From Cycas panzhihuaensis (lineage: Eukaryota; Cycadophyta), in NCBI GenBank assembly GCA_023213395.1, contig CM041465.1:17980001-18044000 (forward strand): a stretch of DNA of 64,000 bases, given 5' to 3'. Position 1 is the stretch's first letter; each line of letters starts with the position of its first letter. Under the pieces are notes generated by a model, which was not told where the DNA came from, did no database searches, and saw only the letters and a list, made by a program, of their open reading frames with translations. Shown here one piece after another: positions 1 through 12,254 of the stretch. The position numbers and the translations under genes are program-made.

Positions 1-2050
1 TGTACCCAGAACGGAAGCGTGTCGTGACGGTGGCACTCCCAAGGGACACCTAAAACTACTCCACAAGGCACGATGGTCATGAAGCGTCGTGGCGGATCGG
101 AATAAGGTGCTCCCTTACCTTCCCCAAAAAAATACTAAAGTACAAAACCAAAGAAAGAAAGAGACCAAATACTAGCAATAAATGAAGTATGAAAGTACAA
201 CATGCATAGAAGCACTTACCGGCAAAGGGACAAATAAAGAAAGGTCCTTTGCACTTTTCAGACACTTGCAAGTAAACGACAACCTCCCCCTTCCCGGAGA
301 AAGGGTACTAACATGCAATGGCAAGATCCTAACAATACATGTCTACGTAAAAACAAATATAAACTTAAACACGTATAAGTTAGTATCAACACAATGATGA
401 TAATATGTAAAGGAGGATAACCAAAGCAAATGGAAAGTAACCGGTAAGCCTCAGAGTGGCCCACCTCTTGCAAAGAACAACCCCAACCTCCCCCAAAAGC
501 CGCAAGGCAGCAAGGGCAAGGCTAAGAAATATGGCTAGAAAACAATAGCAAGAGAGTTGAAAGGAGCCAAAGAAGACCCACAGCAAGCTGGGGTGCTATG
601 AAGAGCAAATCGGGCTGCCGGGAAAGAGTTGGGCAAAGAACAAGCGGTTGGAACTTATGTGAGTTGCCCAGACCTAAGCACAAGCCCTCAAACCAGCACT
701 GCAACGTGTGACAACGCTGATTTCAGCGGCTAAAGGAGGCCCAACAAACCCTTGTTTGAATGCCAAGGACATCACAGAGTAAAAGGGAAGGTTTGGGAGG
801 CTAAATGTTGCTTGAAGAGCATGGAAGGTGGTACGAAATCCACTTAGCTTTCTCCCAAACCCTATGCAACCCCTCGTTGCCGCTACCTTGAGCAACAAAC
901 GTAGGCAAGGAGGCACTAATAACAGGAGTAAAACAATCCAATACAAAAGGAAAAACAACCTTCACAAACCCAAGCAAGAGGACAAGCAAGATAGGGCATC
1001 AATTGAATAAGAAAATAACTCAAATCAATGAATACCTGAGAAGATGAGGAGGGGCTCTTGCCTCAGTCAAGGGCTGGTAAGGAGAGGCTAAGAAATCAGC
1101 CCAAAAACTGTGGTGTAGCAGGTTTGGAACCCTGCTAATGGAGTTGGAGGAAGAACACTTGCACTTGGAATGCTTGATGGCTGCCCGGGCAAGAATCCGC
1201 TGAGATCTCTCCAAAGGGGCCCTCTCTAAGGTGTGTGAAGGGCTGGGAAGATGTCCTAGCTACATCAAAGGAGAGCTGGGTGCTGGAGGAGAGGTGCAGG
1301 TCTTGTAGCAATAGTAGAGCAGCAAAGAATAGCAGAGCGGTTTCCTTAAGGAGCAATCCAAAAAGTGAGCCAAAAGTCTTAAAAAATGAGTAAATGGTGA
1401 CTTAAATACCCAACCCAAACCCTAAAGTGAGCGATTAGGACGCGACTGGCAGCAAGTTAAGTCACGAGACACGTGGAAGTTTCGCAATAAATGCAAAATT
1501 ACCATGGCAGATTTTAAAAAATAAATTAGAATAGTCATCCCACCGCAAAATCTATGGATATTTCAGCGGTACTGCGAAAATCGCGGCGGTATTCACCTGG
1601 AGGCAAAACCAGGCCCAACCAACTAGTCTAGGCTATGGGCAGATGACAAAAAGGGCCAATGGGGGGCTGAGACACCTACCCAAGGGTACACAAGCCAACA
1701 AACAGGTCCAAAAGAGTAAAAATAGGATTCAACGATATGGCAAGTTAACCAAATAATGACGGGTCATCACACGGGCAGAGGTGGCACAAGCCAAGTGGAT
1801 CTTGGAGTGAGGAGGGTAGAATGTGGGAAGTGGAGTGGCCACTAGGGTGCCACACTTGTTGGGAGTGTGCCCCTGCTATAGTCGTCATAGGCTAAAATAA
1901 GTGTAGACGAAGACAAAATTGTCTACAATGCCACAAACATACAGACATGCAAGCAAACCCTCATCAAAAGAAAGCGATAATAAGGTGAGAAACGTACCTG
2001 CACTTACCTGAGTCGGCAATTCCGTATCCATTTCAGGAAGCTGAGAAACA
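1..2050 (-). repeat. 3' LTR of G1 (incomplete)
   Basis: The minus-strand LTR start, TGTTTCTCAGCTTCC, lies at 2050 and matches the LTR starts of G1's other LTR (12254) and of G3 (39816 and 48294), including the conserved ATGGATACGGA block just inside. Collinear similarity to 10204-12254 can be followed through several blocks, for example around 1420-1540 against 11590-11720. By comparison with the other LTR about 700 bp should lie beyond the window start. The two LTRs of G1 are clearly diverged, so the insertion is old. Confidence 0.88.
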
Positions 2051-2640
2051 ATGATGTACCATATCATATGTATGACATGACACATGATTTTTGATGTATA
2101 TAGATGGGGTGATTGATATCCCATTTGGTATATGATGATATGTAGCATGATATGTGATGGATGATATGTATGTTCTGTTTACATGTTTATGTGTGTGTGC
2201 GGGTGCACAGATGCACGAGGGTATGTATGGTTATATTGATTATTGTATGAGCTTTGTGTTATGATATTTGTTTAGGTTGCGCATATTTCCTTTCATGAAG
2301 GGCCATATACCTAACAGGAGCACACACGATCACCATGAGTAGAGGTGATAGGCATATGTGGGGTTAGGAAATAAGGTGACACACATGTCCACATGGGAGC
2401 ATAGCGGGATATGCAAAGGAAATACCGAGTAAGAGGGGAGTGAGAATACTCCAAAGTGTCATCCTAATAAGAGAATGCCCAAATAGGAGGACAGGGTCCC
2501 AAGGAAAATGGGAACAATGGTTCCGCGGGAAGAACCAAAAGAAAACAAAAGAGGCCATCATAAGTCGTCATTCCACCCGTGGCTGGGAGGAATGGGAATG
2601 AACTTAAGATGGTAGTTTAGGCTCATTTCAGAGTGTGGAC
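2051..2640 (-). other. 3' non-coding region of G1, internally deleted
   Basis: This stretch between the integrase stop and the 3' LTR is homologous to 46722-47250 in G3 and about 18.5-19.13 kb in G2; shared blocks include the one read as CAATCACCCCAT near 2110. In G2 and G3 a further 1-4 kb with the second RNase H follows before the LTR. In G1 the shared block runs almost directly into the LTR, and no purine-rich polypurine tract remains at 2051-2075. I see no gene here. Confidence 0.7.
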
Positions 2641-3910
2641 AAGGTGATGATGGGGTTACGAGTATAATTTCTTAAGGAATTTCCCATTAACAGATTTCTC
2701 AAACTCAAGACCCTCTAAGGTGGCGATCCTATAGGTGCCGTTACTGAGGCTCTCGATGACGATAAAGGGGCCAACCCATTTGGGCCTGAATTTGGCCAAT
2801 CAGTCATGAAGATACTCCAATTTGAGGACGTGGTCCCCGGGAAACAAAGGACGGGAATGAAGATGTTTATCGTAGGTCCTTTGTGAGCGGGCTTTGGATG
2901 CTAGGTTAGCCTAGTAGGCGACTATACACCTCTCATCCAAAGCTTCGAGGTCCAGGAGGCGAGCTTGACGAATCAACTCCTCATCGATGAGACCCTAAAG
3001 AGAGACCCGCAAGGAGGGAATCTCCACTTCTAATGGGAGTACCACCTCGGTACCGTAGACCAGGGAGAATGGGGTCATTCCCATAGTGGCACAAACAGAG
3101 GTATGGTAAGCCCACAAAGTAGAAGGGAGCTGAAGGTGCCAGTCTCTTTGAGACTGAGTGACGGTTTTCTTTAGAATGTTAACGAGAGTCTTGTTGAATG
3201 ACTCCACTTGACCATTTGCTTGGGGGTAGTAAGGAGAGGAAGTTCTGTGAGAATTTTTGAATTTCTCACAAAGCTCATCCATCTCCTTATTGCAAAAGAG
3301 GGTTCCATTGTTAGTAATCAGGACATCAGGAATCCCGAAGTGGTAAATGATATACTGGTAAATGAAAGTATCTATTATCTTACTAGGGGTAGTAAATAGA
3401 GGGATGGCCTCTACCCATTTAGTAAAGTATTCAGAAAGGGCCAAGATAAACTTATGTCTTTGTGGCAGGAAGGTGGGGAGATAGCCCCGATGAGGTCTAG
3501 ACCCCACTGAACGAAAGGCCACAGAGACACGATTGGGGCCTCGGAAGGCACATGGGAGATATTAGCGTGTTCCTAACATCGCCGACATCTCAGGGCAAAA
3601 GCATGGGCATCCTTGAAGAGGGACAGCCAATAGTAGCCCATACGGAGAATCCTCTGGGCCATGGATTGGCCTCCAAAGTGGCCCCCGCAAATGCCATGAT
3701 GTCATTCGTGGAGTATTTGGTCTGCTTCGTCAGTGATAATGCAGCAGAGGAGGATCCCATCGAAAGACCTCTTGTACAATACTTCGTCTATGAGGAAGTA
3801 TTGCCTAGCAGAAGTCTAGATACGAGATCTAACCTTACTACTAGCTTCGGGGAAGTACTACTGCTATGTGAGATACTGCACAATGTCGCCATACCACTCA
3901 TTGTCAACGA
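2641..3910 (-). pseudogene. Ty3/gypsy integrase (G1), decayed
   Basis: Integrase would insert the cDNA copy into the genome. From right to left the minus strand encodes a HHCC zinc-binding region (HHGICGGHFGG ... CRRC, about 3.62-3.72 kb), then the catalytic core: WGLDLIG near 3500, LITNNGTLF near 3310 (the second Asp of D-D-E is Asn here) and QANGQVESFNKTL near 3210 with the Glu. The longest open stretch is 2995-3522. The C-terminal part ends KSVNGKFLKKLYS and a TAA close to 2641. There is no chromodomain. A frameshift near 3480 and several TAG/TGA codons break the frame. The same C-terminal tail is found in G3 at 46571-46721 and in G2 near 19.15-19.3 kb. Confidence 0.92.
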
Positions 3911-4049
3911 GTGGATGGGGAGGGACATCCTGAATAGTCAAGATAGATTCATCAGGAAGGGAATCGTCAACAGGGGTATCGAACGAGTTAGGGATAAGGG
4001 CGTCTGTGAGTTTCTTAGCCACTACCATCCCTTTCTTCGATTTCATATT

Positions 4050-4600
4050 AACGATGTGAAGATCAAACTCCTCAAGCAGGACAGCCTAATGGCCAGCCCT
4101 ACCTATCAGGTCTGAAGGAGTAAGTAAATATCATAAGGGATCAGACTAGACAATCACCTTAGTGGTATTACCGAGCAAGTAATGTCTAAACTTCTTAGTC
4201 ACATGGAACAAGGAGAGACATTCCTTCTTGGCCAGAGAGTAGTTGAGTTCAGCATCCACAAGGGTGCAGCTAATAAAATAAATAGCCCTCTCAACTCTCG
4301 AGTCATCCTCCTGATCCAACATAGTACCCAGGGACTCAATAATCGCCAAGGTATAAAGAATGAAGGGCCTATCGAAACAAGGGGGCACCAACGTAGGAGC
4401 AGAAGCAAGGGCTTCCTTAAGTCCTTTGAGGGCTTGTTGGGCCTTATCAGACCAAACAAATGGGGCTCCCTTCTTCAATAGGTTTGTTAGTGGTTTGACA
4501 CTCATGGTGAAGTCTACAAGGAAGTGCCCGAGGAAACCAAGCCTACCTAGAAATGACTTGATCTGTCGTTGGGTTCTAGGAGGTGGCATATCAAGGATTG
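4050..4600 (-). pseudogene. Ty3/gypsy RNase H (G1), decayed
   Basis: This is the standard retroelement RNase H that follows RT and degrades the RNA of RNA:DNA hybrids. Seen are the thumb/connection motif QIKSFLGRLGFLGHFLVDF near 4520, PFVWSDKAQQAL near 4455, the domain start RPFILYTLAIIESLGTML near 4340 and the conserved block DAELNYSLAKKECLSLFHV near 4225. It is open from 4589 to 4146, then broken by stops. It is contiguous with RT upstream and an integrase linker downstream. It is distinct from the archaeal-type RNase H found further 3' in G2 and G3. Confidence 0.9.
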
Positions 4601-5360
4601 CCTTGACCTTGTTAGGGTCAATATAAATTCCTTGTTTTGATACAAGAAATCCAAGGAGTTTGCCATAAGTGATGGCAAATACACACTTGAGCAGGTTTAG
4701 GCTTACATGGTACTTATGGCATCACGTGAAGATAGCCTACAAGTTAGAGGGATGATAGGCACTGACACGTGAGAGACCCATCATGTCATCCATAAAGACC
4801 TCCAATGTGTCATCGATGAGGTCATGGAAGATAAAATGCATCGCCCTTTGGTAAGTAGCGCCTATATTTTTGAGACCAAAGGGCATTGCCTTATAGGCAA
4901 AGGTACCCCACGGGGTAGTGAAGGCCATCTTATGGCAGTCTTCAGAAGATATTTGAATCTGATTGTAGCCAGAGAAGCCATCTATCAATTACATAACTTT
5001 GAACCTGGCAGTGCGATCAATGATTTGATCGATGAAAGGGAGTGGAAAGTTGTCCTTAGGACATGTATTGTTGATGTCACAAAAGTCAACATATATCTCG
5101 ATAGTCCCGTTCTTTTTAGCAATGGGGACAATGTTGGATACCTATTTAGGGTAATCGATAGAAGTGATAAGTCCAGCATCCAAAAGCTTCTTGACCTCCA
5201 TCTTGACAGTGGCCAAGAGTTTAGAGTGGAGAGGATATTGCTTTTGGTACATAGGTCAGGTACCAGGAATGGTAGTAAGATTATGGGTGATGATGGAGGG
5301 GTTAATTCCCTTCATGTCAGAATAATCCCATGCAAAAACATCCCAAAACTCCTGGAATAA
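4601..5360 (-). pseudogene. Ty3/gypsy reverse transcriptase (G1), decayed
   Basis: Reverse transcriptase copies element RNA into DNA. The minus strand reads KLLDAGLITSIDYP near 5180, then YVDFCDINNTCPKDNFPLP near 5070, IDGFSGYNQIQISSEDCHK near 4960, the MAFTTPWGTFAYKAMPFGLKN block near 4900 and the catalytic motif VFMDDMMG near 4790, so both catalytic aspartates are kept. Stops occur near 5150 and 4990. A TAG follows the DD motif at about 4735. The same domain order is seen at 21.06-21.9 kb in G2; in G3 the RT is cut off just after LLDAEL. Confidence 0.95.
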
Positions 5361-7010
5361 AAGGGAATATTCTCTTATTTCATCAGGAGAGCATTCCACC
5401 CCTACCTTAATGACCTTGCCAGGGGCTAAGACTATGTCTTAGGTCACCCCTACGCACATGGAATTCCCCTCCTCGAAATGGAGAGGGGCAAGGTTAATAG
5501 GATGAGATGGAATAGGGGATGTAACTGGGTCAACGAGTGTGGACCCAATCGCTAGGATCTTCTAGTGGCTAAGCCTATGGTGACCAGAAGGAAAGTTGGG
5601 CACAGAGCCCACAAAGTGCTCAAGTAAGGCCTCATCATCTTCAAAGTAATCCACCCCATGGATGACCTTACTTCGAATAAATGAAGTATAGGAGGAAGTA
5701 GGAACAACAGGACTGTGGTGGTCATCAGGCTATCCAACCTCCTCAAAAGACTCTAAGAGGGAGTCAGGAAGGGACTCTTTAGAAGGAGCGAAAGGAAATT
5801 CCTCAAAACCATCACCTGTGGGGGGGTGATGGAGAGGAAGAACCAGTGACCTATGGGTCAATGGGTGCAATGACATGAGACACAAAGGGGTGACTAGTCT
5901 CACCAATGAAAGGGGTTCTAAGTTGGGACCTAGAACAAGAAGGGTGCATCCTACTAGTGTAGAGGAAAGAAATGGGGTGAGGAAAGTCCTCGTCCTCACC
6001 ATGGGACTCATCATCACTGAACAAGGTAAGGTACCCATAGCTCCCAACACCGATAGGAGTAAAGCGAGTAAGACTCGAGGAAGAAGATGCGGGATCTTCT
6101 TCAAGATGAGATGAATTGGGTATGCCGATGGAGCAAGCCGAGGCGTGAGCATAAGAGCCTTGGCTTGCTTGGTTGGTAGAACGAGTTTGTTTAACAGGAG
6201 GGCATTCGTGAGAAACAACCCTCATCCGTCCATCATGGATGAACTTAAGTTGTCCCTGGTGGGTCAAACACACGGCTCCCATCTGGTCGAGCCATGGTCG
6301 ACCTAAGAGAAAGTTGTAGTCAATGTCAATATCAAGGACTATAATGTCAGCGAGGACAGTCTTGCCCTTGAGAGTGAGCGGGATCGAAACGGATCCCAAT
6401 GGAGTCTTTTTGCTACTGTCATAGCCTTGGCACTACCATGGAACAGGTTCCAAGGTAGAAATTCTAAGCTCTTGCATAATACGCAAGGGCATGGCATTCA
6501 CAGAAGAACCATTGTCAACAACAGTCCTTCGTAGGGTACAGTCAAGTGTGCTAATGGTGATGGTGAATGGGAAGTTCCATTAGCATTCCCTTTCACACGC
6601 AGGGGGAAGGTCTTTAGGGTCAAAGGAAATGATAGGCTCATAGCTCTGGGTAATACCCAAAGCGTGAATGGGCGCGTCATTCGATCCTAAAGCTTCCAAA
6701 AGGAGAGTCCGTTGTTCAGGACATCTCCTCAAAACATCCATCAAGGACATTCTTGCAGCGACAGTATGGAGTTCATCAACGATAGAGAAAGGCTTCCCCT
6801 TCGCAGTAGGTTGGATAAGCGCCCTTCAAAAATCGTAATGACTAGGACGTACAGGAATGGTCTTGGGAAGTAATGACACTTCCAGAAGGGAGGTTTTCAG
6901 AAGAGGATCAGAGTGTGGGGTAGAAGAAGAGGCGCCAGCCACTTCTTTAGTGGCTTGAGACTGAGTAAGGGCATATAAGGGAGTGGCCTCAAGCATTTGG
7001 ATCACCTTCT
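5361..7010 (-). pseudogene. Protease and flanking linkers of G1 polyprotein
   Basis: The aspartic protease that cuts the Gag-Pol polyprotein is marked by TVVDNGSSVNAMPL near 6485-6533 on the minus strand (D-N-G in place of the usual D-S/T-G). A second conserved block, DIDIDYNFLLGRPWLDQMGA, follows near 6290. This type of PR (DNGSS ... ILLGRPWL) is typical of plant Tat and Athila-related elements. The open part 6399-5851 continues into a low-complexity, Ser/Pro-rich linker toward RT, containing HPCSRSQLRTPF. The linker is broken near 5850-5600. The equivalent linker in G3 lies at 45.66-46.28 kb. Confidence 0.85.
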
Positions 7011-9332
7011 TTCCCTTGTTTTAGGATTGCGAAGGTGAAGGGGTATGTCGGTGAGGAGAACGCGAAGAAGAAGACGAATCCTGAGCACCCTTCCCCTTAT
7101 CGTGGGAAGGATGGGAATTCAGGGATCTTCCCTGGTTCTGGTTGTTTTTGGGCTGAGCATTACGATCATGCTCCCCATGCTTGGGGAACAGATCCTTGTG
7201 GACTAGTTGGTCTAAGGTAGGCCTTGAGGCCTGTTTAGGGGATGAGTCATGTTGAGGGGTATCCCTGGGATGTTGGGCCCTACAACGTGAGTCGTCATGG
7301 AAACACTCCCCATGAATGGAATGCCACTTCTTCTCAAGTGAGGAATCTGTCTTCCTCGCTTGAGAGGATTAGGCGTTACCATTCCTAGGGAGGGAAGCTT
7401 GAGTAGCTTGTTGGATTTGTTTGTTAGAAGTGGGTAATGAAGGAGCTTATAGTTTAAATTCCTGCATCGTACGTTCGAATAAACATATAATAGAGGTGAT
7501 CGAATCTAGGGTCTTCTCAGTCAGATGAGAAGAGGACCTAGTGGATTATTGTGGTTTGCTCTCTTTAGTTTGAGGTGGTACCACACGTCGCTGTGAGGTC
7601 TTGAGAGGCTTCTAAAGTCTAGCCTGGATCTCAATAGCCTCGAGCGCTAAACAGTTTGTGATGGCGGAGTCAAATGTAGTCGCGCCCATCTTAAGGACTT
7701 CTACATGGACTTCAGGGCAAAGTGTATTAATGATGAGATACCTCTTCAATTCCTTAGGCAAAGTGGCCTTAGTGGAATGAAGGAGGTCATAAATCACTAC
7801 ACGAAGTCATGATTCATCTCATCGTGACCTTGTTTGAGCGAAAAAAGGGATTTCATTCCACTTTCGAATGGGCGAGCAACATCAAAACAATTGATGAACT
7901 TGTCCACAAGTTGCTGGAACGAGAAAATGGAATGAGCTGGCAAGTGATAAAACCACTTAAGGGCATCACCTTGTAAGGATCGAGGGAATAATTTCATGAG
8001 GATGTGATCATATGCCTAGTAATCAATACACACCATAGAGAAACTATGGACGTGCTCCACTAGGTCTTGTGATGAAGTTTCATCAAACTTAGGAACTTCG
8101 GGAGGATGAGGTGGCAAATTAGTTCTTAATGCCTCAATAGATAATGGTGTCAATCTATAATCCATGAAGGGACGTGCCCTTACCTGGACCGTAGGACCGG
8201 CAAATGATGTAGGAGGTAATGGGCAAGGAATGGATGGGGGTGGTAGACCCATCCCTCCTTGAGGAAGTGTCCCTTGCTGGAAAGGGACTTGAGGATAAGT
8301 GCCTTGAAAGGAAGTTGGGTTCCCTTGCAAAGGCGCAATGTAAGAGGCTATACAGGATGGTGGAAAAAAAGGACGTGGAACCAGGTTTTATCCATATGGA
8401 CTACCTGTGGGTGGCACAACCCCATATGAATGTAGTGAGTCCACCACATAAGCTGGAATATGATTCCCCTTACCCTGCCCCCAAGGTTGAGAAGTATAAC
8501 CTGGGGGTATGTAAAGAGAAGAACCATTGGGTCAGTTTTGAGGATACGTGGAAGCAGATCCCACATGACTAGTGGTGGTAGCATTAGTAGGACCTCTAGG
8601 CCTATTAGGAAACGTATGCATCACGTTGGGTAGTGGCATATTAGCTTGACTAGGAAAAGATATGCTAACCCCTAGCTGGGAGAAAGACACACCACGAGAG
8701 GGTCTCAAAGAGCTAGGACCATAATGAGGAATGGAAGGTGCAACATGCATCCCTGAAGTAGGTGTAGGGATAGAGCGGGATAAATGTGTAGGCACAAAAG
8801 GGTTACTCGTTATGGGAGGTGTAGATGCGGATGAAGAAGGTGGGACAGGAGCAGACGTGGAAGATGCTCCACCACGTAAAACATCTTCAAACCATCTAGG
8901 GCACGATTGAAGATGAGCAGCTTGAAATAACTCGCTAAGCGCTTCAACCACGTCAACAAGAGGGGTATCCACATGACCATAAGAGGTAGACGGGACCTCA
9001 AATGAAGTAGACCCCTCAGGATGCTCCTCATAAGAATCACCAACTAGATGGTGAATCTCAAGAGGAGATGGGCCTTCTACCATATGAGTAGAAGGATGGG
9101 TGTCAAGTGGGTGATCTTGATCACCCAGATAGTAAATAGGATCGTCGCCCTCTTGGGTGGATCCTGGAATAGATGCAGGGAACTCATGGGCTCCCGAAGC
9201 AAAAGCATAATAGGCCCAATCGGAAGGGTATCCCTCCATTGTCGAATCAGAATCCAATGATGAAAGAAGATGATACCTAGGATCTTCTAATAATGGAGGT
9301 AAACCACGTAGGTGACATGAGAAGCGTCGCAT
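7011..9332 (-). pseudogene. Gag polyprotein of G1, decayed
   Basis: Gag forms the virus-like particle that packages element RNA. The ATG at 9332 (MRRFSCHLRGLPP) is chosen because it lies 166 bases after the 5' LTR. G3 and G2 have the matching ATG 162 and 149 bases after theirs. The first 266 codons are open and rich in Ser, Pro and Thr. The capsid-like core is at about 8.1-7.6 kb (PKFDETSSQDLVEHVHSFSM, then LFPRSLQGDALKWFYHLPA). A nucleocapsid-like knuckle near 7.33 kb reads WHSIHGECFHDDSRC; G3 keeps the CHHC form (WCSIHG...). Stops and frameshifts occur near 8530, 8010, 7800 and 7610. Confidence 0.88.
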
Positions 9333-9479
9333 GCAAAACTTGCCAACACTTTAGAAGAAGAAAAAGATACAAAGTGTGTGTGTTGGGGGCTGCCCAACAA
9401 AAGAGATGAAGTGGACGAAAACACTGAAAGGTAATAGTACCAATGGGAAGGGATGAGAACTAGCTCCCTTACTAGCAAG

Positions 9480-9498
9480 TCCGCACTATGGTCGCCAG
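9480..9498 (-). other. Primer binding site of G1 (tRNA-Arg-like)
   Basis: Directly inside the 5' LTR the minus strand reads TGGCGACCATAGTGCGGAC, one base from the LTR end. This resembles the 3' end complement of a plant tRNA-Arg (TGGCGACC...), the primer type reported for Ogre/Tat elements, not initiator Met. G2 and G3 have related sequence at the same place. The tRNA match is from memory and approximate. Confidence 0.6.
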
Positions 9499-12254
9499 TG
9501 GATGCACATCTATGGGATAATCATTAAGCTCGGTAGGAATGATGGTGGTCAATGGTGATATCAAAGGTGCAGGTGAAAACCTACAAGCAAAGAAAGTATC
9601 ATGCAGGGCGCCCTATGCGACAGAGCGCGAGTTCGGGACCTACGGATGATACCCAATTACCTTGAAGTGGTCCTCTATCCAAAAGAGAAGGAGGGAAAAC
9701 AGAAAGGGTAGCTTGGATAAACTTGAGAGGAAGATCCTCCCACCCTTGGATGGCCGGAAGGGGAGGAGAGGAGTCTTCAAAGGTTTCCCTATGATGGAGG
9801 GAAATAGACATGGACAAGGTAGGTGAGAGCCTACAATGTAGCTGGGTTCCTATTGGTTATTTGACCAAGCAAATAAGGCCAAGATGAGGAGAGAGAGAAA
9901 GGGAAAGAGATAATTAAACCAAAGTTTTCTTTAATGATTTGAGTGGTAAACGAAAAAAGGAAGAGGGAATAGGTGTCACGCATGCAAACAAACAATATCA
10001 AATAGAATGAACTAAGGGGGTAAGCTAGGCTTCGCAGGAGAAGGAAAGGGAGGAGTAAGTTTCCTATAGGTCCTTTTCCTATGAGGGTTGAGTATATGAT
10101 ATGTGAGCATGCAAGCGCAAGTAAAAGATAATGTTTCCCCTTTTACTTTTATGTGAGACCTACTTAACTACATAGATTCTAAACAAAAGTAACAAAGGGA
10201 AACGAGGGGTAAAGGAAGGATGTACGTACCTGGAAGATGTAGCGGCCGATGAGAGACCTCACCCATGCGCAACGTACGTCCTTGCATCAATCCATGAATG
10301 TGTAACCAAGTCTTGACGTGAATGATGGGGGCTTCCTTAACTTCCCCTTCGTGAAAAGAAGGTGGAATGGAAGAAAGCAGAAAAACAAAGAACAAAATGA
10401 TAGATCTTACCCAGATCTAGATGTTTTATACTTTTGCGAGAGCACCACACCAACCTGCACATGCACGGACTTATCCCTTCCAAGAAGGGGCTGCAAAAGA
10501 CAAGCTATGTATATGCAAGTATGTATGTGATATTTATGTTAGAGTGTTAGGAAAAAACAACCGCTACAACAAGCTCCAAAATCCTCTCTCAAACAAGGAT
10601 ATGCACCAAGCAAAATGGGGTGAAGGGAAGCCTCAGGATGGATAACCCTCTGCTAGGTTCTCTACATAACTCTCTAACACAACAAGATAATGATAAAGGC
10701 AACTTAGGACAGCCAAGAGGTGCAAGGAAAGGAGTAACAAAGCACTGGGGAAATATGCAAGATGCAGAGTTGCTATGGGCAACAATCTAGTGTACAAACC
10801 CTTGCCAATGATATCAAGGGATACTCAACAACACGAGGGATACTATGGGGGTCTAAACAAGAGGCGTGCAGGCCTAGAATCAGTGCAGTAAGGGGCTGCA
10901 TTCGCTGGTAATCCAGCGCAGGCCTAGGGCTCAATCACTCCTAATTATCTTAAGAGGAGCATGGAGCAAGAGAAGAGAAGGTGGGAAGGAGATGCCCTTG
11001 GAGAGAAGGACTGAAAGGGGGGGCTGCACCACCTTGCTCTCTTCACCCAACCTTGTGACTCTTCTCTCGCTGCTCCCTTGAAGAAAACTAGCAAAGAGAA
11101 AGTAGAGCCAGGAAGCAACAAGCCAAGCACAATGGAAACAAGCTTTACTACAGTCAAACCTAAAGGAAATAGGCAACAAGGCAAGCAATAGGTCTAATAT
11201 GGAGATAACTTACCATAAATCTAGAGGAAAGGGGTTTGGAAGACCTGCTGGGATGATGTAGGATAGGTCTAGCCCTACTACCAGTGGAGAAGAGGATGCC
11301 TACAAGGGTTTGCAAGAGAAATTCCAATGGATAGTTGAAGGAGACACTTGCTAGGCGAGTTGGAGAAGAACAACACCAAAATTGCTTGATAAAACCTGGA
11401 GAGAGGCTTCCCACTATGGAAGCAAGTAGTTGCAGGGAGATCTTGGCCTAGAGTTGTAGGAAATGTAGGCCTGCAAGTACACCTATAGCAGAAAGAGAAG
11501 AAGAGCAGAAGTTGCAGCAGGAATGGTTGTGTTAGAGAGCAAAAAATGGCCTAAGAACACCTCAAAATGATGAGGGTTTTTATACTTATACCCATCCCAA
11601 ACCCTAAGTGAGCGAATAGAGTGCGAATAGGGCTGAGGTGGAAGTGAGGCCATGTGGCGATTTTGCGGGAAACATGAGAATTACCACAGTAATTTTTAAA
11701 AAATAACTAATAACAGTTGCACCACGATAAACTTCACGGTACCGCTAAGTTTACAATGGCAGACCGTAAAGCCGTAATGGCACTCGGGTTCTAGGAGCTT
11801 TGGGAGGTGATGTGGCAAGCCTGGGAGGGCCTGGCCCTCCTGTCTAGGTAGATGAGACAGTCTAGAATGCATGTGGACAAAGGCAAGCAAGCATCAATGA
11901 GCAAAGGTCCCAGAGATGAGGTGCTAAGAGCTCAAAGTCGAGGCATGAATGGGTCGTACAAACCAAAAGAAGCTTGAGGCGGTGTGGAGACAACGCGGAG
12001 GGTCGTAAAGTGCCATGGGGATGCCTACCTTGCTGAAAGGTAGGTCCTGCTGGGTCATCATAGGCTCACAATACAACAAGTAGCATGAACATGCAACAAA
12101 TGCAAAGTAATCACACAAATGAAGCAAGCAGTCATGTAATGAGGCATCACTTCTGTCAACCTTTCCAAAGAAATAACACAAGTGAAAAGGAAGAAGTATA
12201 CCTAAGCCTACCTAATTCGACTTGTCCGTATCCATTCCCGGTAGCCAGGAAACA
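9499..12254 (-). repeat. 5' LTR of G1
   Basis: The minus strand starts TGTTTCCTGGCTACC at 12254 and ends ...GTGCATCCA at 9499, giving 2756 bp with TG...CA ends. The end resembles those of G3 (TTATCCCAGC...GCATCCA). It is collinear with 1-2050. The LTR carries the promoter and polyadenylation signals. Short ORFs inside it have no match to anything I know. The five bases outside the right end are CAAGC; the other copy of the target duplication lies outside the window. Confidence 0.88.
11577..11584 (-). promoter_or_regulatory. TATA-like box in G1 5' LTR
   Basis: On the minus strand GGGTATAAGTATAAAAACCC sits in the part of the LTR where U3 would meet R. The matching place in the 3' LTR (about 1400) has decayed to TATTTAAG, and in G3 (about 40460) to TACTTAAAG. 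The call rests on motif and position only. Confidence 0.4.

Larger units (their letters stand above)
1..12254 (-). mobile_element. Ty3/gypsy LTR retrotransposon G1 (Tat/Ogre-like), 3' end cut by window edge
   Basis: Reading the minus strand from 12254 leftwards gives 5' LTR, primer site, gag, protease, reverse transcriptase, RNase H, integrase, a short 3' non-coding part and a 3' LTR that runs off the window. Domain order (integrase last) marks Ty3/gypsy. Absence of a chromodomain, the Arg-tRNA-like primer site, long LTRs and CHHC gag knuckle point to the Tat/Ogre side of the group. The right end, TGTTTCC on the minus strand, abuts sequence that continues the LTR of G2, so G1 is nested in G2. 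Coding parts are broken by stops, mostly TAG or TGA where Q, W or R is expected. The 3' accessory region seen in G2 and G3 is absent. Confidence 0.93.

Noticed and set aside
1-2050. Small ORFs in the LTRs of G1 and G2 as possible genes
   Set aside because: None is conserved in frame in the partner LTR, and none has a recognisable domain.
2641-2820. A chromodomain at the end of the G1 integrase
   Set aside because: The C-terminus ends soon after KSVNGKFLKKLYS without the aromatic cage pattern of chromodomains.
3552-5360. Plus-strand ORFs of 178-187 codons
   Set aside because: They are antisense shadows of the well-supported integrase and RT of G1.
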